DNA of 64,000 bases. Source: Deefgea tanakiae (GTDB taxonomy: Bacteria > Pseudomonadota > Gammaproteobacteria > Burkholderiales > Chitinibacteraceae). Both the position numbers and the translations under genes were made by a program. Below are positions 36,340 to 45,386 of the stretch, one piece after another (the stretch's first letter is position 1; the number at the start of each line of letters is the position of its first letter). The notes under the pieces are model-generated. The model had not been told where the DNA came from. It saw nothing but the letters and a program-made list of their open reading frames with translations, and made no database searches. Location: assembly GCF_019665765.1 (NCBI RefSeq), contig NZ_CP081150.1, positions 1,612,001-1,676,000 on the forward strand. Reading direction: 5' to 3'.

Positions 36340-37683
36340 ATGCTGTTTGAATCTCCCCGCGCTTTTTTACGTGCCCTGCCCCGTTTTGCACAAGACGCAC
36401 AAGATATCGAAATTTTGCCCTCGACGACTCAATTTCGCACTCACCTCTTGGAGCAAATCTCAGGTGCGAAACAGCGCATCTATATCGCAGCTCTGTATTT
36501 GCAAAACGATGAAGGTGGCGCTGAAGTTTTAGCTGCGCTGTATGCCGCCAAAGCACGGCAACCCAAGCTTGAAATTGCTATTTTGGTCGACTGGCATCGC
36601 GCGCAGCGTGGTTTGATTGGCGCTGCCGCGCAATCTGGCAATGCGGGCTGGTATCAGGCGCAAGCACAAAGCCAACTGCTAGAAGTACCCATTTATGGCG
36701 TGCCGGTGCAAACGCGTGAATTACTTGGGGTATTGCACTTAAAAGGCTTTGTCATCGACGATACGGTAATTTACAGCGGCGCTAGTTTAAACAATGTCTA
36801 CTTACATGTCGGTGAACGCTATCGAGCAGATCGCTACCATCTGATTCGTAATCAGCCACTAGCCGATAGCATGGTGCATTTTATTCAAGAGGCTTTGCTG
36901 AGCCAAACCGCAGTACATCGCCTAGATCGCCCCAATATTCCGAGCACCAAAGACATCCGCGGCACGATCCGGCACTTCCGCCAGCAACTCAAATCAAGCC
37001 GCTATGCAGTTCCTGTAAGCAGCAAGAACGTCAGCGGTTTGGCGATTACGCCCTTGGTTGGGGTTGGTCAGCGCAATCCACTGAACCGCCTGATTGTGAA
37101 GCTCATTGCCGCAGCAGAGCGCAAGATTGTCATTTGCACACCCTATTTCAATTTGCCGCGCAGCGTGACCAAAGTCATTAAGCAGCAGCTTAAAAAAGGC
37201 GTTCAGATTGACATCATTATCGGCGACAAAACCGCCAATGATTTCTTCATTCCCGCTAGCGAGCCATTTAAAACCATCGGCGCACTACCGTATTTATATG
37301 AAATGAATTTGCGCCGTTTTGCCAAGGCGCAACAGGCGGCCATCCATGCGGGAAGACTGAATTTATTGCTCTGGAATGATGTGGGCCATAGCTACCACTT
37401 GAAAGGTATTTGGATCGATGACGATTACCAATTGCTCACGGGCAATAATCTCAATCCACGTGCGTTTAATCTGGACTTAGAAAATGCGCTACTGATTCAC
37501 GATCCGCAGCAAGAACTCGCCGCCAGCGCTCAAGTTGAACAAAGCCAAATTCGCCAATATACGCAGCGAATCAAACACTTTGATGAATTAGAAACATTGG
37601 GCGACTACCCAGAAAAAGTCAAAAAACTGCTGCGGCGGCTCTCTCGAATTCGGGCCGATCGTTTATTGTCTCGCTTTCTTTAA
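36340..37683 (+). CDS. pssA: CDP-diacylglycerol-serine O-phosphatidyltransferase PssA (phospholipase D type)
   Basis: Phosphatidylserine synthase of the PLD superfamily, the first committed step to phosphatidylethanolamine, acting at the inner face of the membrane. At 447 residues it matches E. coli PssA (451). Two HKD motifs are visible: HLKGFVIDDTVIYSGASLN near residue 135 and HLKGIWIDDDYQLLTGNNLN near 350. The N-terminus FESPRAFLRALPRFAQ and the C-terminal RLSRIRADRLLSRFL are also typical. Start ATG at 36340. The gene for the decarboxylase Psd is not adjacent. Confidence 0.95.
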   Translation: MLFESPRAFLRALPRFAQDAQDIEILPSTTQFRTHLLEQISGAKQRIYIAALYLQNDEGGAEVLAALYAAKARQPKLEIAILVDWHRAQRGLIGAAAQSGNAGWYQAQAQSQLLEVPIYGVPVQTRELLGVLHLKGFVIDDTVIYSGASLNNVYLHVGERYRADRYHLIRNQPLADSMVHFIQEALLSQTAVHRLDRPNIPSTKDIRGTIRHFRQQLKSSRYAVPVSSKNVSGLAITPLVGVGQRNPLNRLIVKLIAAAERKIVICTPYFNLPRSVTKVIKQQLKKGVQIDIIIGDKTANDFFIPASEPFKTIGALPYLYEMNLRRFAKAQQAAIHAGRLNLLLWNDVGHSYHLKGIWIDDDYQLLTGNNLNPRAFNLDLENALLIHDPQQELAASAQVEQSQIRQYTQRIKHFDELETLGDYPEKVKKLLRRLSRIRADRLLSRFL

Positions 37684-37737
37684 ATCAATGTATATGCTTA
37701 CAGCCAATGATTCAAAATAGCTACAAGCAAATACCTA

Positions 37738-38472
37738 CTACATCTGCTTAAACTGCGCCGCATGACTACGGCTCAAAGGCAGTGCCGTTGTTGAGTCTTT
37801 CAAATAGATAGTCTGCCGACCAAGAATGTCTTTTTCAATTCGATCAATCGTCGGCAAGCAAACAATATAACTGCGATGAATTTGTAGAAATCGCTGTGGA
37901 TTGAGCTGTGGCAAGAGCTCTTTGAGCGAAGTACGGATCAAAAATCGCCCCTGTAGCGTCACCACTTCGGTGTATTTCTCGGTGGCCTGAAAGTAGCGAA
38001 CTTCATCAATCGCAATCAAACGCGTGGTATCGCCCAAACTCGCAGTCAGCCATTGCAAATAACTGGGCTGAATCGGGGATGTCAATTCACGACTTAAGCG
38101 TGGCCAATCGGGTTTAGGTGCAGCCTCGCGCTGCAAACGCGAGATGCATTGCGCCAGTCGCTCGTTGCTTACTGGCTTGAGCAAATAATCGATTGCACAA
38201 GCCGCAAACGCCGCCAGCGCGTATTCATCAAATGCCGTCACAAAAATCACCCGCGTATTTCGCACATTTTCAGCTACTTGCAGCCCCGTCAAACCGGGCA
38301 TCCGAATATCCAAAAATGCAAAATCGGGCTGCAACTCACTCAGCAGCGACAGCGCTTCAATGCCGTTTTTGGCGCTCGCAACAATATCTAACTCGGGCCA
38401 CAAAGCCCGAATACGCTCGCTTAATGCGGCCATCAACAGGGGTTCATCATCAGCAATTAAGGCTGTGGGCAT
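37738..38472 (-). CDS. LytTR family response regulator (AlgR/LytR type)
   Basis: A 244-residue regulator: N-terminal receiver domain (about 1-115, acidic pair DDE near 9, acceptor Asp in FAFLDIRMPGLTG near 55, Lys in YLLKPVS near 100) and a C-terminal LytTR DNA-binding domain (about 140-240) with YFQATEKYTEVVT, the FLIRTSLKELLPQL stretch and FLQIHRSYIV. It follows the LytS-type kinase after 5 bases and is the last gene of the seven-gene operon, so it is likely to control that operon and possibly other envelope genes. LytTR binding sites were not identified. Confidence 0.94.
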   Translation of the reverse strand: MPTALIADDEPLLMAALSERIRALWPELDIVASAKNGIEALSLLSELQPDFAFLDIRMPGLTGLQVAENVRNTRVIFVTAFDEYALAAFAACAIDYLLKPVSNERLAQCISRLQREAAPKPDWPRLSRELTSPIQPSYLQWLTASLGDTTRLIAIDEVRYFQATEKYTEVVTLQGRFLIRTSLKELLPQLNPQRFLQIHRSYIVCLPTIDRIEKDILGRQTIYLKDSTTALPLSRSHAAQFKQM

Positions 38473-38477
38473 CGCAT

Positions 38478-39539
38478 TTATTCCATGCTTTCATAAGGGA
38501 AGATCAACTCGGCCATCACACCATGCGGCTGATTGGGCGACAGCACCAGCTCGGCATCAACACCATACAGTTTACTCAAGCGCGCTCGCACATTAGCCAA
38601 ACCAATTCCTACCTCACCCGCTTGGTTCAGATTAAATCCCAAGCCCGTATCCACCACACGAATTCGCAATTTAGCCCCATCCCGTTGCGCAGCAATCTCA
38701 ACGCGCCCACCGGCAATCGCTGGCTCTATGCCGTGTTCCAGCGCGTTTTCAACCAAGGGTTGCAGTAACAGCGGTGGCAATTTGGCTTGGCGCAGCTCAT
38801 CGGGCACATGTATTGCATAGTGTAGCCGCTCACCAAGACGAATGCGCTGAATCGCCAGTAAAGCGCCCACCAAATCAAGCTCTTCGGCCAGTGTGGTTGC
38901 CGCTTGCCGCGTGCGTTTCAAGCTGGCGCGCAAATAATCATTCAAATGATTGAGCATGGTTTGCGCCATCGCGGGATCGCTGGCAATCAAACTTTGCAAA
39001 TTTGCCAAGGTGTTAAACAAAAAATGCGGTTCGATCTGCGCTTGCAGCATCGCCAATTGTGCGGCGGTTTCAGCTTGCTGCGCTTCAGCAGCTAAGCGGC
39101 GCTCGACTTCTAATTGGGCACGATATTTCTGCGCATAAAACAGCACTATGAAAAAAGCACTGGCACAAGTAGAGACCAACACGGCAATCGCCACCCAACG
39201 CCAAGCAAACTCTGGGGTACGCAGCAAAATAGCCAACACATCTGACGCACCAAATATCGCGCCGAGTTTAAATCCCAGCAAAAGGCTAATCGGCAAAGCT
39301 AAGGCCATTCGCCAAGGCCAAGTGATTTTGTCGGCCAGTAAGTAGCCCAAAATGCTATTAACTGCCCAAATACTAAAACCAATGCAATTTGAAATAATCA
39401 AATTATCAATGAATGTTGTGCGCTCATCGATCAAGGTTAGCAGCAAGGCGATGACAAGATTAACGCCGAGCATTAAAGGTAAATCAGTACGCCAATTGCA
39501 AAACATGATGTCGTGCTGACGAAGTGAATCTTTTTTCAT
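38478..39539 (-). CDS. LytS-type sensor histidine kinase
   Basis: A 353-residue membrane kinase. Four hydrophobic segments occupy about residues 15-140 with short loops, so it likely senses something within the membrane. A coiled coil (about 145-165) leads to the His_kinase domain with the acceptor motif QIEPHFLFNTLANLQSL (about 170), and HATPase_c with PLVENALEHGIEP and DTGLGFNL...GIGLANVRARL. It is paired with the LytTR regulator immediately downstream and begins 12 bases after the beta-barrel gene, tying the two-component system to the transport genes. Confidence 0.94.
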   Translation of the reverse strand: MKKDSLRQHDIMFCNWRTDLPLMLGVNLVIALLLTLIDERTTFIDNLIISNCIGFSIWAVNSILGYLLADKITWPWRMALALPISLLLGFKLGAIFGASDVLAILLRTPEFAWRWVAIAVLVSTCASAFFIVLFYAQKYRAQLEVERRLAAEAQQAETAAQLAMLQAQIEPHFLFNTLANLQSLIASDPAMAQTMLNHLNDYLRASLKRTRQAATTLAEELDLVGALLAIQRIRLGERLHYAIHVPDELRQAKLPPLLLQPLVENALEHGIEPAIAGGRVEIAAQRDGAKLRIRVVDTGLGFNLNQAGEVGIGLANVRARLSKLYGVDAELVLSPNQPHGVMAELIFPYESME

Positions 39540-39551
39540 CTCAATTCATTC

Positions 39552-40796
39552 TCAGAAGAAGTACTTCAGCAAAGCTTGAATGCTTTGCCGCTGCGGCAAC
39601 GCACCGTACACACTACCCGCGCTACCCTGCTGATATTGCCACTGCAAGGCAAGATCAACCCGAGGAAAATGGTAACGTGCCTCCAGCCAACTTTGCTGAC
39701 TGTGATCGACTAAATCATGGCGAAACATCCAATTCAAGTCTAAATCTGCGACGAGCGCATCGTTCCACGTCACAAAAGCAAATGCCGCATATTGCGTCGG
39801 CATGTCTTGCGCTGAAAAAACATGACTGCGATAAGCCCAATACGCAGCGGGTTGCTGCCCAAGCGCCTGCCAATCGGCCTTACTTAATGCGGCACCATTG
39901 TATTGATATTCCAAATTCACTGAAACATTAGCAGGAAACGTATACGTCGCCCCCGTGGCAAGGCGCGAATAAAACCGAGTCGGGCTATCAACTTGCTTAG
40001 ATTGATTTAAAAGCGAAGCACTCTGCCCACCACTGTATTCGGCATACACACTCAAAGCATCGCTAGCGAGCAACGATAAATTCAATCCCACTTGCGGCGA
40101 CTGCCCTTGCTCACCAAACACAATCAACTGCGGCGCAACGCCATCACTGATTTTTTGTGTTGCTGACACCTGCCAGCGGTGCCGCGGATTGCTCGCACCA
40201 AAGTCCAGTGCAAACGTAGCCGAATCGCGCTGATCAGCGAGCTTTGGCGCAAATAGCGCAGTGATTGCGCCACTATTCCACAGATATTGCCCCCGTATCA
40301 TCCCTGCACCCAGTCGGTTTTCCCGCAAACTTGACGGCGCGATCGACACGACTGAGCGCAGCGCATCGACTTTGAAAAAATCACTTGGGTTGTAACCCAT
40401 CGCTACGCCATTGCGCTGGTTAATGCGCCCTAGATCCAGCGCAGTATTGCTGGCCATTTGCCAACTCAAATAAGCTTCTTTTAAGGTATTTACCGTTTCG
40501 TGCTGATGATCTTGGCCACTCACATCAAAGCGATTCGCCACGTAAAAGCGTAATTCAGGCGTCAATGCCGTATCGACTTGCAAATCCAGCGACAACCGAT
40601 CAATAGGTATATCTCCCTGGTCATTATTTAAATTAACACTCCCATACATACCCTCAATAAATAAATTCCAATCTCGCGGTTTCACCGCCGAAAGCGCGGC
40701 ACTGTCTGCCAAGTTGAGCGCGTCCAGATCATCCGCGAAAACGGGCTGGTAGATCGCCCAAGCGATGAGCAAGACCAAGCAGTTCGCTCGCATCAT
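39552..40796 (-). CDS. Predicted outer-membrane beta-barrel protein
   Basis: A 414-residue exported protein. It has a signal peptide (MMRANCLVLLIAWAIYQPVFA, cut after about residue 21), many alternating beta-strand segments (e.g. SLDLQVDTALTPELRFYVANRFD), few charged helices, and a C-terminal phenylalanine (LLKYFF), the usual marks of an outer-membrane barrel. It resembles porin-like or DUF1302-like proteins that occur next to LolA-like proteins and exporters, judged by eye only. The gene overlaps the LolA-like stop (ATGA), so it belongs to the same operon. It may be the outer-membrane exit or a sensor of the system. Confidence 0.75.
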   Translation of the reverse strand: MMRANCLVLLIAWAIYQPVFADDLDALNLADSAALSAVKPRDWNLFIEGMYGSVNLNNDQGDIPIDRLSLDLQVDTALTPELRFYVANRFDVSGQDHQHETVNTLKEAYLSWQMASNTALDLGRINQRNGVAMGYNPSDFFKVDALRSVVSIAPSSLRENRLGAGMIRGQYLWNSGAITALFAPKLADQRDSATFALDFGASNPRHRWQVSATQKISDGVAPQLIVFGEQGQSPQVGLNLSLLASDALSVYAEYSGGQSASLLNQSKQVDSPTRFYSRLATGATYTFPANVSVNLEYQYNGAALSKADWQALGQQPAAYWAYRSHVFSAQDMPTQYAAFAFVTWNDALVADLDLNWMFRHDLVDHSQQSWLEARYHFPRVDLALQWQYQQGSAGSVYGALPQRQSIQALLKYFF

Positions 40797-41578
40797 TCAG
40801 CCTTAAATCGCGGCAAAAAATCACGCTGTAACCAGCTTTCAGGTACATCGCGAAAAGCAAAATCACTGCTACGCAGCACCGTCACCCACTGCGGATCAAG
40901 GCCATCAATGATTACTGTTTCCGTAGGGCGCTCTTGCCCTAATTGCTGATCAAATTTACGGTAATACGCTGTTTTAAGCAGGCGGTCGCTGGCCGAATAA
41001 AATTTGGCTTTAATCGGGCGAGACGTCGAACGATCGACCCAATAATCAATGCGGTGATACGTCACCTCTGGATTTTTGGCGGTCAGTTTCAACAAATAGG
41101 CTGTGCGCGTTTTCTTTTCACCATCTTGAATCTCCTCTTCACCGGCCAGCTGAGCGCTGTAATCCACTGCCAAATTCACCGTCATCACATCGCCATTGGC
41201 AGCCTGCCCCAAAAGCCGTTGCTGCGGAGAAATACGAATGCTGGCCTTGCTGGCTGGATCAAAAAACCATAAATCAGTACCATTTTTGAGCATCAATTTG
41301 CCAGCATCGCGCTGCGGCGCGACAAAGCGAATCAAATTGCGAAATTGCCCACTTTGTTTATCCGCACGCGCGTAAATCGCCAGCGTCGAGGTATCGACTT
41401 GTTTACCATTGCGATACTCAATCAGCGTACTAGTCAGCCCAAACGGTTGGTCAGGATTTCGAATCGCATCGCTCGCGCTCAAAATACTTTGCGCGTTGGG
41501 GCTGGCTGGAACAGTCGGCGCAGCCCAAACCACCGCGACCAGAAAATGGCTACACACCATCATCAATAATTTAGTCAT
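40793..41578 (-). CDS. Outer membrane lipoprotein-sorting protein (LolA-like)
   Basis: A 261-residue periplasmic protein. A signal peptide (MTKLLMMVCSHFLVAVVWAAPT) precedes a LolA-like beta domain; YRNGKQVDTSTLAIYARADKQ, FVAPQRDAGKLMLKNGTDLWFFDPASK and SPQQRLLGQAANGDVM are hallmark segments of the outer membrane lipoprotein-sorting family, which binds lipids or lipoproteins in a hydrophobic cavity. The start at 41578 is chosen for GGGAG upstream and the clean signal peptide. It overlaps the LiaI-like gene before it and the barrel gene after it. Likely a periplasmic carrier for the ABC system. Confidence 0.88.
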   Translation of the reverse strand: MTKLLMMVCSHFLVAVVWAAPTVPASPNAQSILSASDAIRNPDQPFGLTSTLIEYRNGKQVDTSTLAIYARADKQSGQFRNLIRFVAPQRDAGKLMLKNGTDLWFFDPASKASIRISPQQRLLGQAANGDVMTVNLAVDYSAQLAGEEEIQDGEKKTRTAYLLKLTAKNPEVTYHRIDYWVDRSTSRPIKAKFYSASDRLLKTAYYRKFDQQLGQERPTETVIIDGLDPQWVTVLRSSDFAFRDVPESWLQRDFLPRFKAE

Positions 41579-41762
41579 CAGCGTGCTCCCGATGACGACA
41601 TGAACGCGGCCGAAAAAAATGATTGATACCGACAGCAATCAATATCAACGGCCACCAAGTCGCCCAAAGTTGACCCAAACTGGGCCAGAAACCTAAGTTA
41701 TGCGCCAAAAACATCAGACCCAAACCAATCAAAATGAATGCCGGAAAAAAATTCTTATGCAT
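41571..41762 (-). CDS. Small LiaI/LiaF-like transmembrane protein
   Basis: A 63-residue membrane protein with two hydrophobic segments (FFPAFILIGLGLMFLAHNLG and WATWWPLILIAVGINHFF) separated by a short turn, then a basic tail. The pattern, especially the WWPLILIAVG motif, is that of the LiaI/LiaF-like TM region (DUF5668), linked in Firmicutes to envelope stress sensing. Start at ATG 41762 with GGAG 8 bases upstream; GTG at 41771 is an alternative. It lies 23 bases after the permease and overlaps the LolA-like start by 8 bases. Confidence 0.8.
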   Translation of the reverse strand: MHKNFFPAFILIGLGLMFLAHNLGFWPSLGQLWATWWPLILIAVGINHFFRPRSCRHREHADD

Positions 41763-41785
41763 GATTTTCACTCCAAACTCATCAA

Positions 41786-43189
41786 TTAAACATGACGCAA
41801 GGCATCAACAATATTCATCTGCGCCGCGCGGCGTGCTGGCCACCACGCCGATAGTGCCGCCACCAGCATCAAACCCACTGCCGTACCAACAATCATCTTG
41901 GTTTCACCCCACACCCGCACCGTGAGCGGCACGGCTTCGGTATTACCTGGCGGCATCCAAGTCAACCCTGCGTGATTGATTAAATACGCTAAACCTAGCG
42001 CCAAAAGGACGCCGAGCACAGCGCCAATCAATCCGAGCAACAACCCTTCGCAAACAAATAAGCGGCGAATTCCATCCCGACGCACGCCCATAGCCCGCAA
42101 AGTACCAATTTCCACCGTGCGCTCCATCACTGCCATGCTCATCGTATTGCCAACGGTAAACAGCACAATCGCGCCAATCAAAATGGCGATAAAGCCAAAA
42201 ATCGCGCTAAACATGCCGGTAATCTGGCCATAACTTGGATTGAGCGTTTTAAAATCATGCACTTCCAAATTTTCAGCCTTTAATTCATTGGCCAGCAGTT
42301 GCGCCAAACGCGCTGAAGCGGCAGGGATGTCGGCGGTGTGTTTCAGCTGCAGCACAATCGAGGTCGCTTTCGGCGCATCACCACCGTAAACGAGTTTTTG
42401 CGCTTGGGCTAAATGCAGTTGCACCAAGATGTCATCCAACTCTTTTATGCCATGCTGCTCAGCCTTAACGACCTCCAAGCCCGCTACATTCGGCGCACCA
42501 TGTACATTCGCGGCCAACAGCTCAATCCGTGGGGACGCATTACTTTCATTGGCAGTTTGATTTTTGGTATTCGTTCCAGCTTCAAGCGCCGATAAATCCG
42601 TAATGTCATCGGGTGCAGCAGGGCCAGTCGGTTTCGCGATGCTTTGCGGGCAGTTTTTAACTTTCAGTGGTTCACACAATTGCAATACTCGAGCTACACC
42701 CGTACCGATCACGACCGAGTTGTCGGCGGAGCCAGTCAGCGCCATTTGGTACGGTTTTTGTGGGAAGCCATATTCATTCCACAAACGCATCGTATTTTGC
42801 TCATCAACAACGACACCCTGCCCTATTACTGTGCGCGATACACCTGCACTAAAGTTGCCAGCAATACCCCCTAGACTTAAGGTCGGCGTTACCACTTGCA
42901 GCATCGGTTTCAAAACCGCGTCGTTGCGTACTAACTCAACAATCTGCACGTAATTTTTCATCCCATACGCAGCCGGATTACCACTCCCGTACAAGAAATA
43001 ATCTTTATGCTGAATCTGTAAATGTCCGCTATCACGAACATAGCCTGTTTGCAGTCCCAAATTAATATTGCCGCTATAACCCCCAAAAATCAGAATCGCC
43101 ACCGCGCCAATGACCATCGCCAAGAGCGTCGTGAATGAACGACGACGGTTACGCAGCAAATTACGCAACGCTAAAGAGAACGTATTCAT
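41786..43189 (-). CDS. ABC transporter permease (MacB/FtsX/LolCE type)
   Basis: A 467-residue permease. One TM at the N-terminus (about 20-40), a large periplasmic MacB-like domain (about 45-330), then three TMs in an FtsX domain (about 340-455) with the conserved GNTMSMAVMERTVEIGTLRAMG region and the C-terminal WWPARRAAQMNIVDALRHV. Such permeases do not pump across the membrane but use ATP to extract lipoproteins or drive mechanical work on periplasmic partners. It overlaps the ATPase by ATGA (43186-43189). The substrate is unknown; the LolA-like partner points to lipids or lipoproteins. Confidence 0.93.
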   Translation of the reverse strand: MNTFSLALRNLLRNRRRSFTTLLAMVIGAVAILIFGGYSGNINLGLQTGYVRDSGHLQIQHKDYFLYGSGNPAAYGMKNYVQIVELVRNDAVLKPMLQVVTPTLSLGGIAGNFSAGVSRTVIGQGVVVDEQNTMRLWNEYGFPQKPYQMALTGSADNSVVIGTGVARVLQLCEPLKVKNCPQSIAKPTGPAAPDDITDLSALEAGTNTKNQTANESNASPRIELLAANVHGAPNVAGLEVVKAEQHGIKELDDILVQLHLAQAQKLVYGGDAPKATSIVLQLKHTADIPAASARLAQLLANELKAENLEVHDFKTLNPSYGQITGMFSAIFGFIAILIGAIVLFTVGNTMSMAVMERTVEIGTLRAMGVRRDGIRRLFVCEGLLLGLIGAVLGVLLALGLAYLINHAGLTWMPPGNTEAVPLTVRVWGETKMIVGTAVGLMLVAALSAWWPARRAAQMNIVDALRHV

Positions 43190-43881
43190 ACCACCTCCGC
43201 ACTGCGCTTGATTTCTGTAATCTGGCCATCACGAATCATCACGGCATCATCTGCCGCCGCCAGTACTTGTGGATCATGCGATGAAAAAACAAACGACACC
43301 GCCAAGTCACGCTGCATTTGCCGCATCAGCGCAATAATCGCAGCGCCAGTATGGCTATCCAGATTGGCGGTCGGCTCATCGGCCAGAACCAATTGCGGCT
43401 GAGTCGCCAAAGCGCGCGCAATCGCCACGCGTTGCCGCTGCCCGCCCGACAACTGCCCCGGTAGATGTTTGCTTTTTTCACTCAAACCCACTGCGTCGAG
43501 TAATGTTGTAATCCGTTTTTTGCGCTCATTGGCGTTCACTTTGGCGAGCAACAAGGGATATTCGATATTTTCGTAGGCCGTCAACACCGGCAATAAATTG
43601 AAGTTTTGAAAAATAAACCCAACATGACGCAAGCGAAAATCAGCCAAGGCGTTATCCGATAGGCTTTGCACCTTTTGACCCGCAACGACAATTTCACCAC
43701 TATCGGGCAAATCAACGCAGCCAATCAAATTGAGTAGCGTCGTTTTGCCACTGCCCGATGGCCCAGACAAAACTGTAAATCGGTTCGGTAATATATCTAA
43801 ATCGATACAGCCCAAAGCAGGCACATCGATACTATCGAGTTGGTAGCGCTTGCTAACTTGGCGCAGGGTGACGGGCAACAT
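43186..43881 (-). CDS. ABC transporter ATP-binding protein (LolD/MacB type)
   Basis: A 231-residue ATPase with Walker A GPSGSGKTTLLNLIG near residue 40, Q-loop FIFQNFNLLPVLTAYENIEYP, signature LSGGQRQRVAIARAL near 140, Walker B LVLADEPTANLD, and the switch His in SSHDP. It belongs to the MacB/LolD/FtsE class. First gene of the operon that continues through permease, LiaI-like, LolA-like, barrel, kinase and regulator. The start at ATG 43881 gives the normal family N-terminus; a frame back to 43923 exists but adds residues without support. Confidence 0.95.
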   Translation of the reverse strand: MLPVTLRQVSKRYQLDSIDVPALGCIDLDILPNRFTVLSGPSGSGKTTLLNLIGCVDLPDSGEIVVAGQKVQSLSDNALADFRLRHVGFIFQNFNLLPVLTAYENIEYPLLLAKVNANERKKRITTLLDAVGLSEKSKHLPGQLSGGQRQRVAIARALATQPQLVLADEPTANLDSHTGAAIIALMRQMQRDLAVSFVFSSHDPQVLAAADDAVMIRDGQITEIKRSAEVV

Positions 43882-44092
43882 GGCAGACTCTTTTGCAAAA
43901 TGGACACCTGAACTGTATGCCATCTGGATGAGCCAATTTGATGAATGCGATAAAGCGTCGTGAATCGGAGTGAAGCGCTCAAAAACCAGAACGAATGGTT
44001 TTTTAGAATAAAAAACGATGATTCATTTAAATCGGAGCCTACACCTTTAATTTCTTACACCATTGAGGCGCTTTTCTGCTATCTTCACTGCC

Positions 44093-44137
44093 CCTTGAGT
44101 GATCAAGGTTCCACCCTCATACCATCTATGTGGTATG
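44093..44137 (+). promoter_or_regulatory. Two inverted repeats upstream of ydjM
   Basis: CCTTGA-GTGA-TCAAGG at 44093-44108 and CATACCA-TCTATG-TGGTATG at 44118-44137, both perfect, within the 75 bases before the ydjM start. They look like operator sites; the regulator is unknown. Confidence 0.35.
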
Positions 44138-44167
44138 TGCCGATTGATTGTCGCGCAGGTATTGACC

Positions 44168-44755
44168 ATGATGGCCCGCACCCACATTGCATTTGCCGCC
44201 TTGATGATGGTGGCTTGCAGTGTTGGCATTTTGCAGCGTATGCCGCAAGTGCACGAAGTCGCCCTCGCTGGCGCAGCGGGACTATTGCCCGATTTGGATC
44301 ACCCCAAATCGACGTTTGGCCGCATCGTGCCGTACATTTCGATTCCGATTGCCAAGATTTTTGGCCATCGCGGCTTTACACATTCCTTGCTGATGGTGGC
44401 GGTTATTATCTGGCTCTTGCTCACCTATCGAGAAGAACAAAAAATTCCGATTTTACCGCTGGTGATTGGTTATCTATCGCACATTATTGGCGACTTACTG
44501 ACGCCCTCAGGCGTGCCACTATTGTGGCCAGTGCGCAAAAAGTTTTCGCTGAATTTATTCAAAGCCGATGGCTGGATGGAGCACCTGATCTATCGCGGCT
44601 GTTGGATGGGTGTGGGCTATTTTGTTTGGGTTGCACTGCAAAGGCCGGGTCACGAACTGCTGCACCCCGCACAAGTGGCCATTCAACAATGGCTTTGGCA
44701 AGCGCTATCGCACAGCATGATTATTTTAGTCCAATGGGTCAGGATTATGGCCTAA
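44168..44755 (+). CDS. ydjM: Membrane-bound metal-dependent hydrolase (YdjM/DUF457 family)
   Basis: A 195-residue inner-membrane protein of the YdjM family. It has several hydrophobic segments and conserved metal-site histidines and acids: THIAFAAL near residue 5, GLLPDLDHPKST near residue 37, HRGFTHSLL near 70, and SHIIGDLLTPSGVPLLWP near 110. The role is unclear; in E. coli ydjM is an SOS gene. Start at the tandem ATG at 44168 with AGGT upstream; the longer frame from 44099 adds no family sequence. A second overlapping frame across this gene is a shadow. Convergent with flgN, 160 bases away with no clear terminator. Confidence 0.9.
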   Translation: MMARTHIAFAALMMVACSVGILQRMPQVHEVALAGAAGLLPDLDHPKSTFGRIVPYISIPIAKIFGHRGFTHSLLMVAVIIWLLLTYREEQKIPILPLVIGYLSHIIGDLLTPSGVPLLWPVRKKFSLNLFKADGWMEHLIYRGCWMGVGYFVWVALQRPGHELLHPAQVAIQQWLWQALSHSMIILVQWVRIMA

Positions 44756-44915
44756 ACAGCACCGAGGTATATCGACCTAGACCATTACAAACAATTACTA
44801 CAGCGCAATACCCACCATGTAAAACTGAGCTTGATTGACTGAAAAAATTGGGAAATTGAATATTTTGGGTAAATCTGAAGGGGTACTCGATTAGCTAGGC
44901 TTTATTTATCGAACA

Positions 44916-45386
44916 TTATGCGCGATCAAGTGGTCGACCTAAACCCGATTGATGACTCAAACGACCGTCTGCGCTGTAGGCCATCTCTTGATTTTTTTGT
45001 TTGGAGAGCAAACTCATCAAATGATGATTTGCTTCTTCGTGACATTTAACTAATTGCGCATTACTGCGATTGAGCACTTCGGCCAATTTAGCCTGCAATT
45101 GCAATTGCTGCCACTGCGCTAAAGCGGAAGAGTCAAACTGCAAAAACTCACTGACATCGCTGGCTGATTTCAAGTCCAAACGATCAGCAACCGCGATGCG
45201 CTCGCGAGTAACCACTTCGAGCTGCTGCAAGGCCAGTGTTTTTAATTCAAGAATCGGAGAAATTTGATCTAGATGACGCGAAACCAAAACATCTTGTTCG
45301 CGTTGTATCAATGCAACGAGCCGCTCCACTTCGAGCAGCTCAGCTTCAATGGCGTTCAGTAATTCAGATGAATGGCTCACACTCAT
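44916..45386 (-). CDS. flgN: Flagellar export chaperone FlgN
   Basis: A 156-residue, mostly helical protein of the FlgN family, which guards the hook-filament junction proteins FlgK and FlgL before export. It shows a long amphipathic coiled coil (about residues 10-115) including EVERLVALIQREQDVLVSRH and LAQWQQLQLQAKLAEVLNRSN, and a flexible C-terminal tail. Its ATG overlaps the flgM stop (TAATG), as in many flagellar gene sets. Read by position and pattern; sequence similarity in this family is low. Confidence 0.85.
   Translation of the reverse strand: MSVSHSSELLNAIEAELLEVERLVALIQREQDVLVSRHLDQISPILELKTLALQQLEVVTRERIAVADRLDLKSASDVSEFLQFDSSALAQWQQLQLQAKLAEVLNRSNAQLVKCHEEANHHLMSLLSKQKNQEMAYSADGRLSHQSGLGRPLDRA

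Noticed and set aside
43981-44004. AGAACGAATG, identical to the left part of the recA dyad, about 180 bases upstream of ydjM
   Set aside because: The right half does not complete GAAC-N4-GTTC; instead the bases form an AAAAACCA/TGGTTTTT hairpin with the motif mainly in its loop.
43960-44838. 292-codon frame overlapping ydjM in another frame
   Set aside because: The ydjM frame has clear family motifs and membrane segments; this frame has no domain and mirrors its codon bias.
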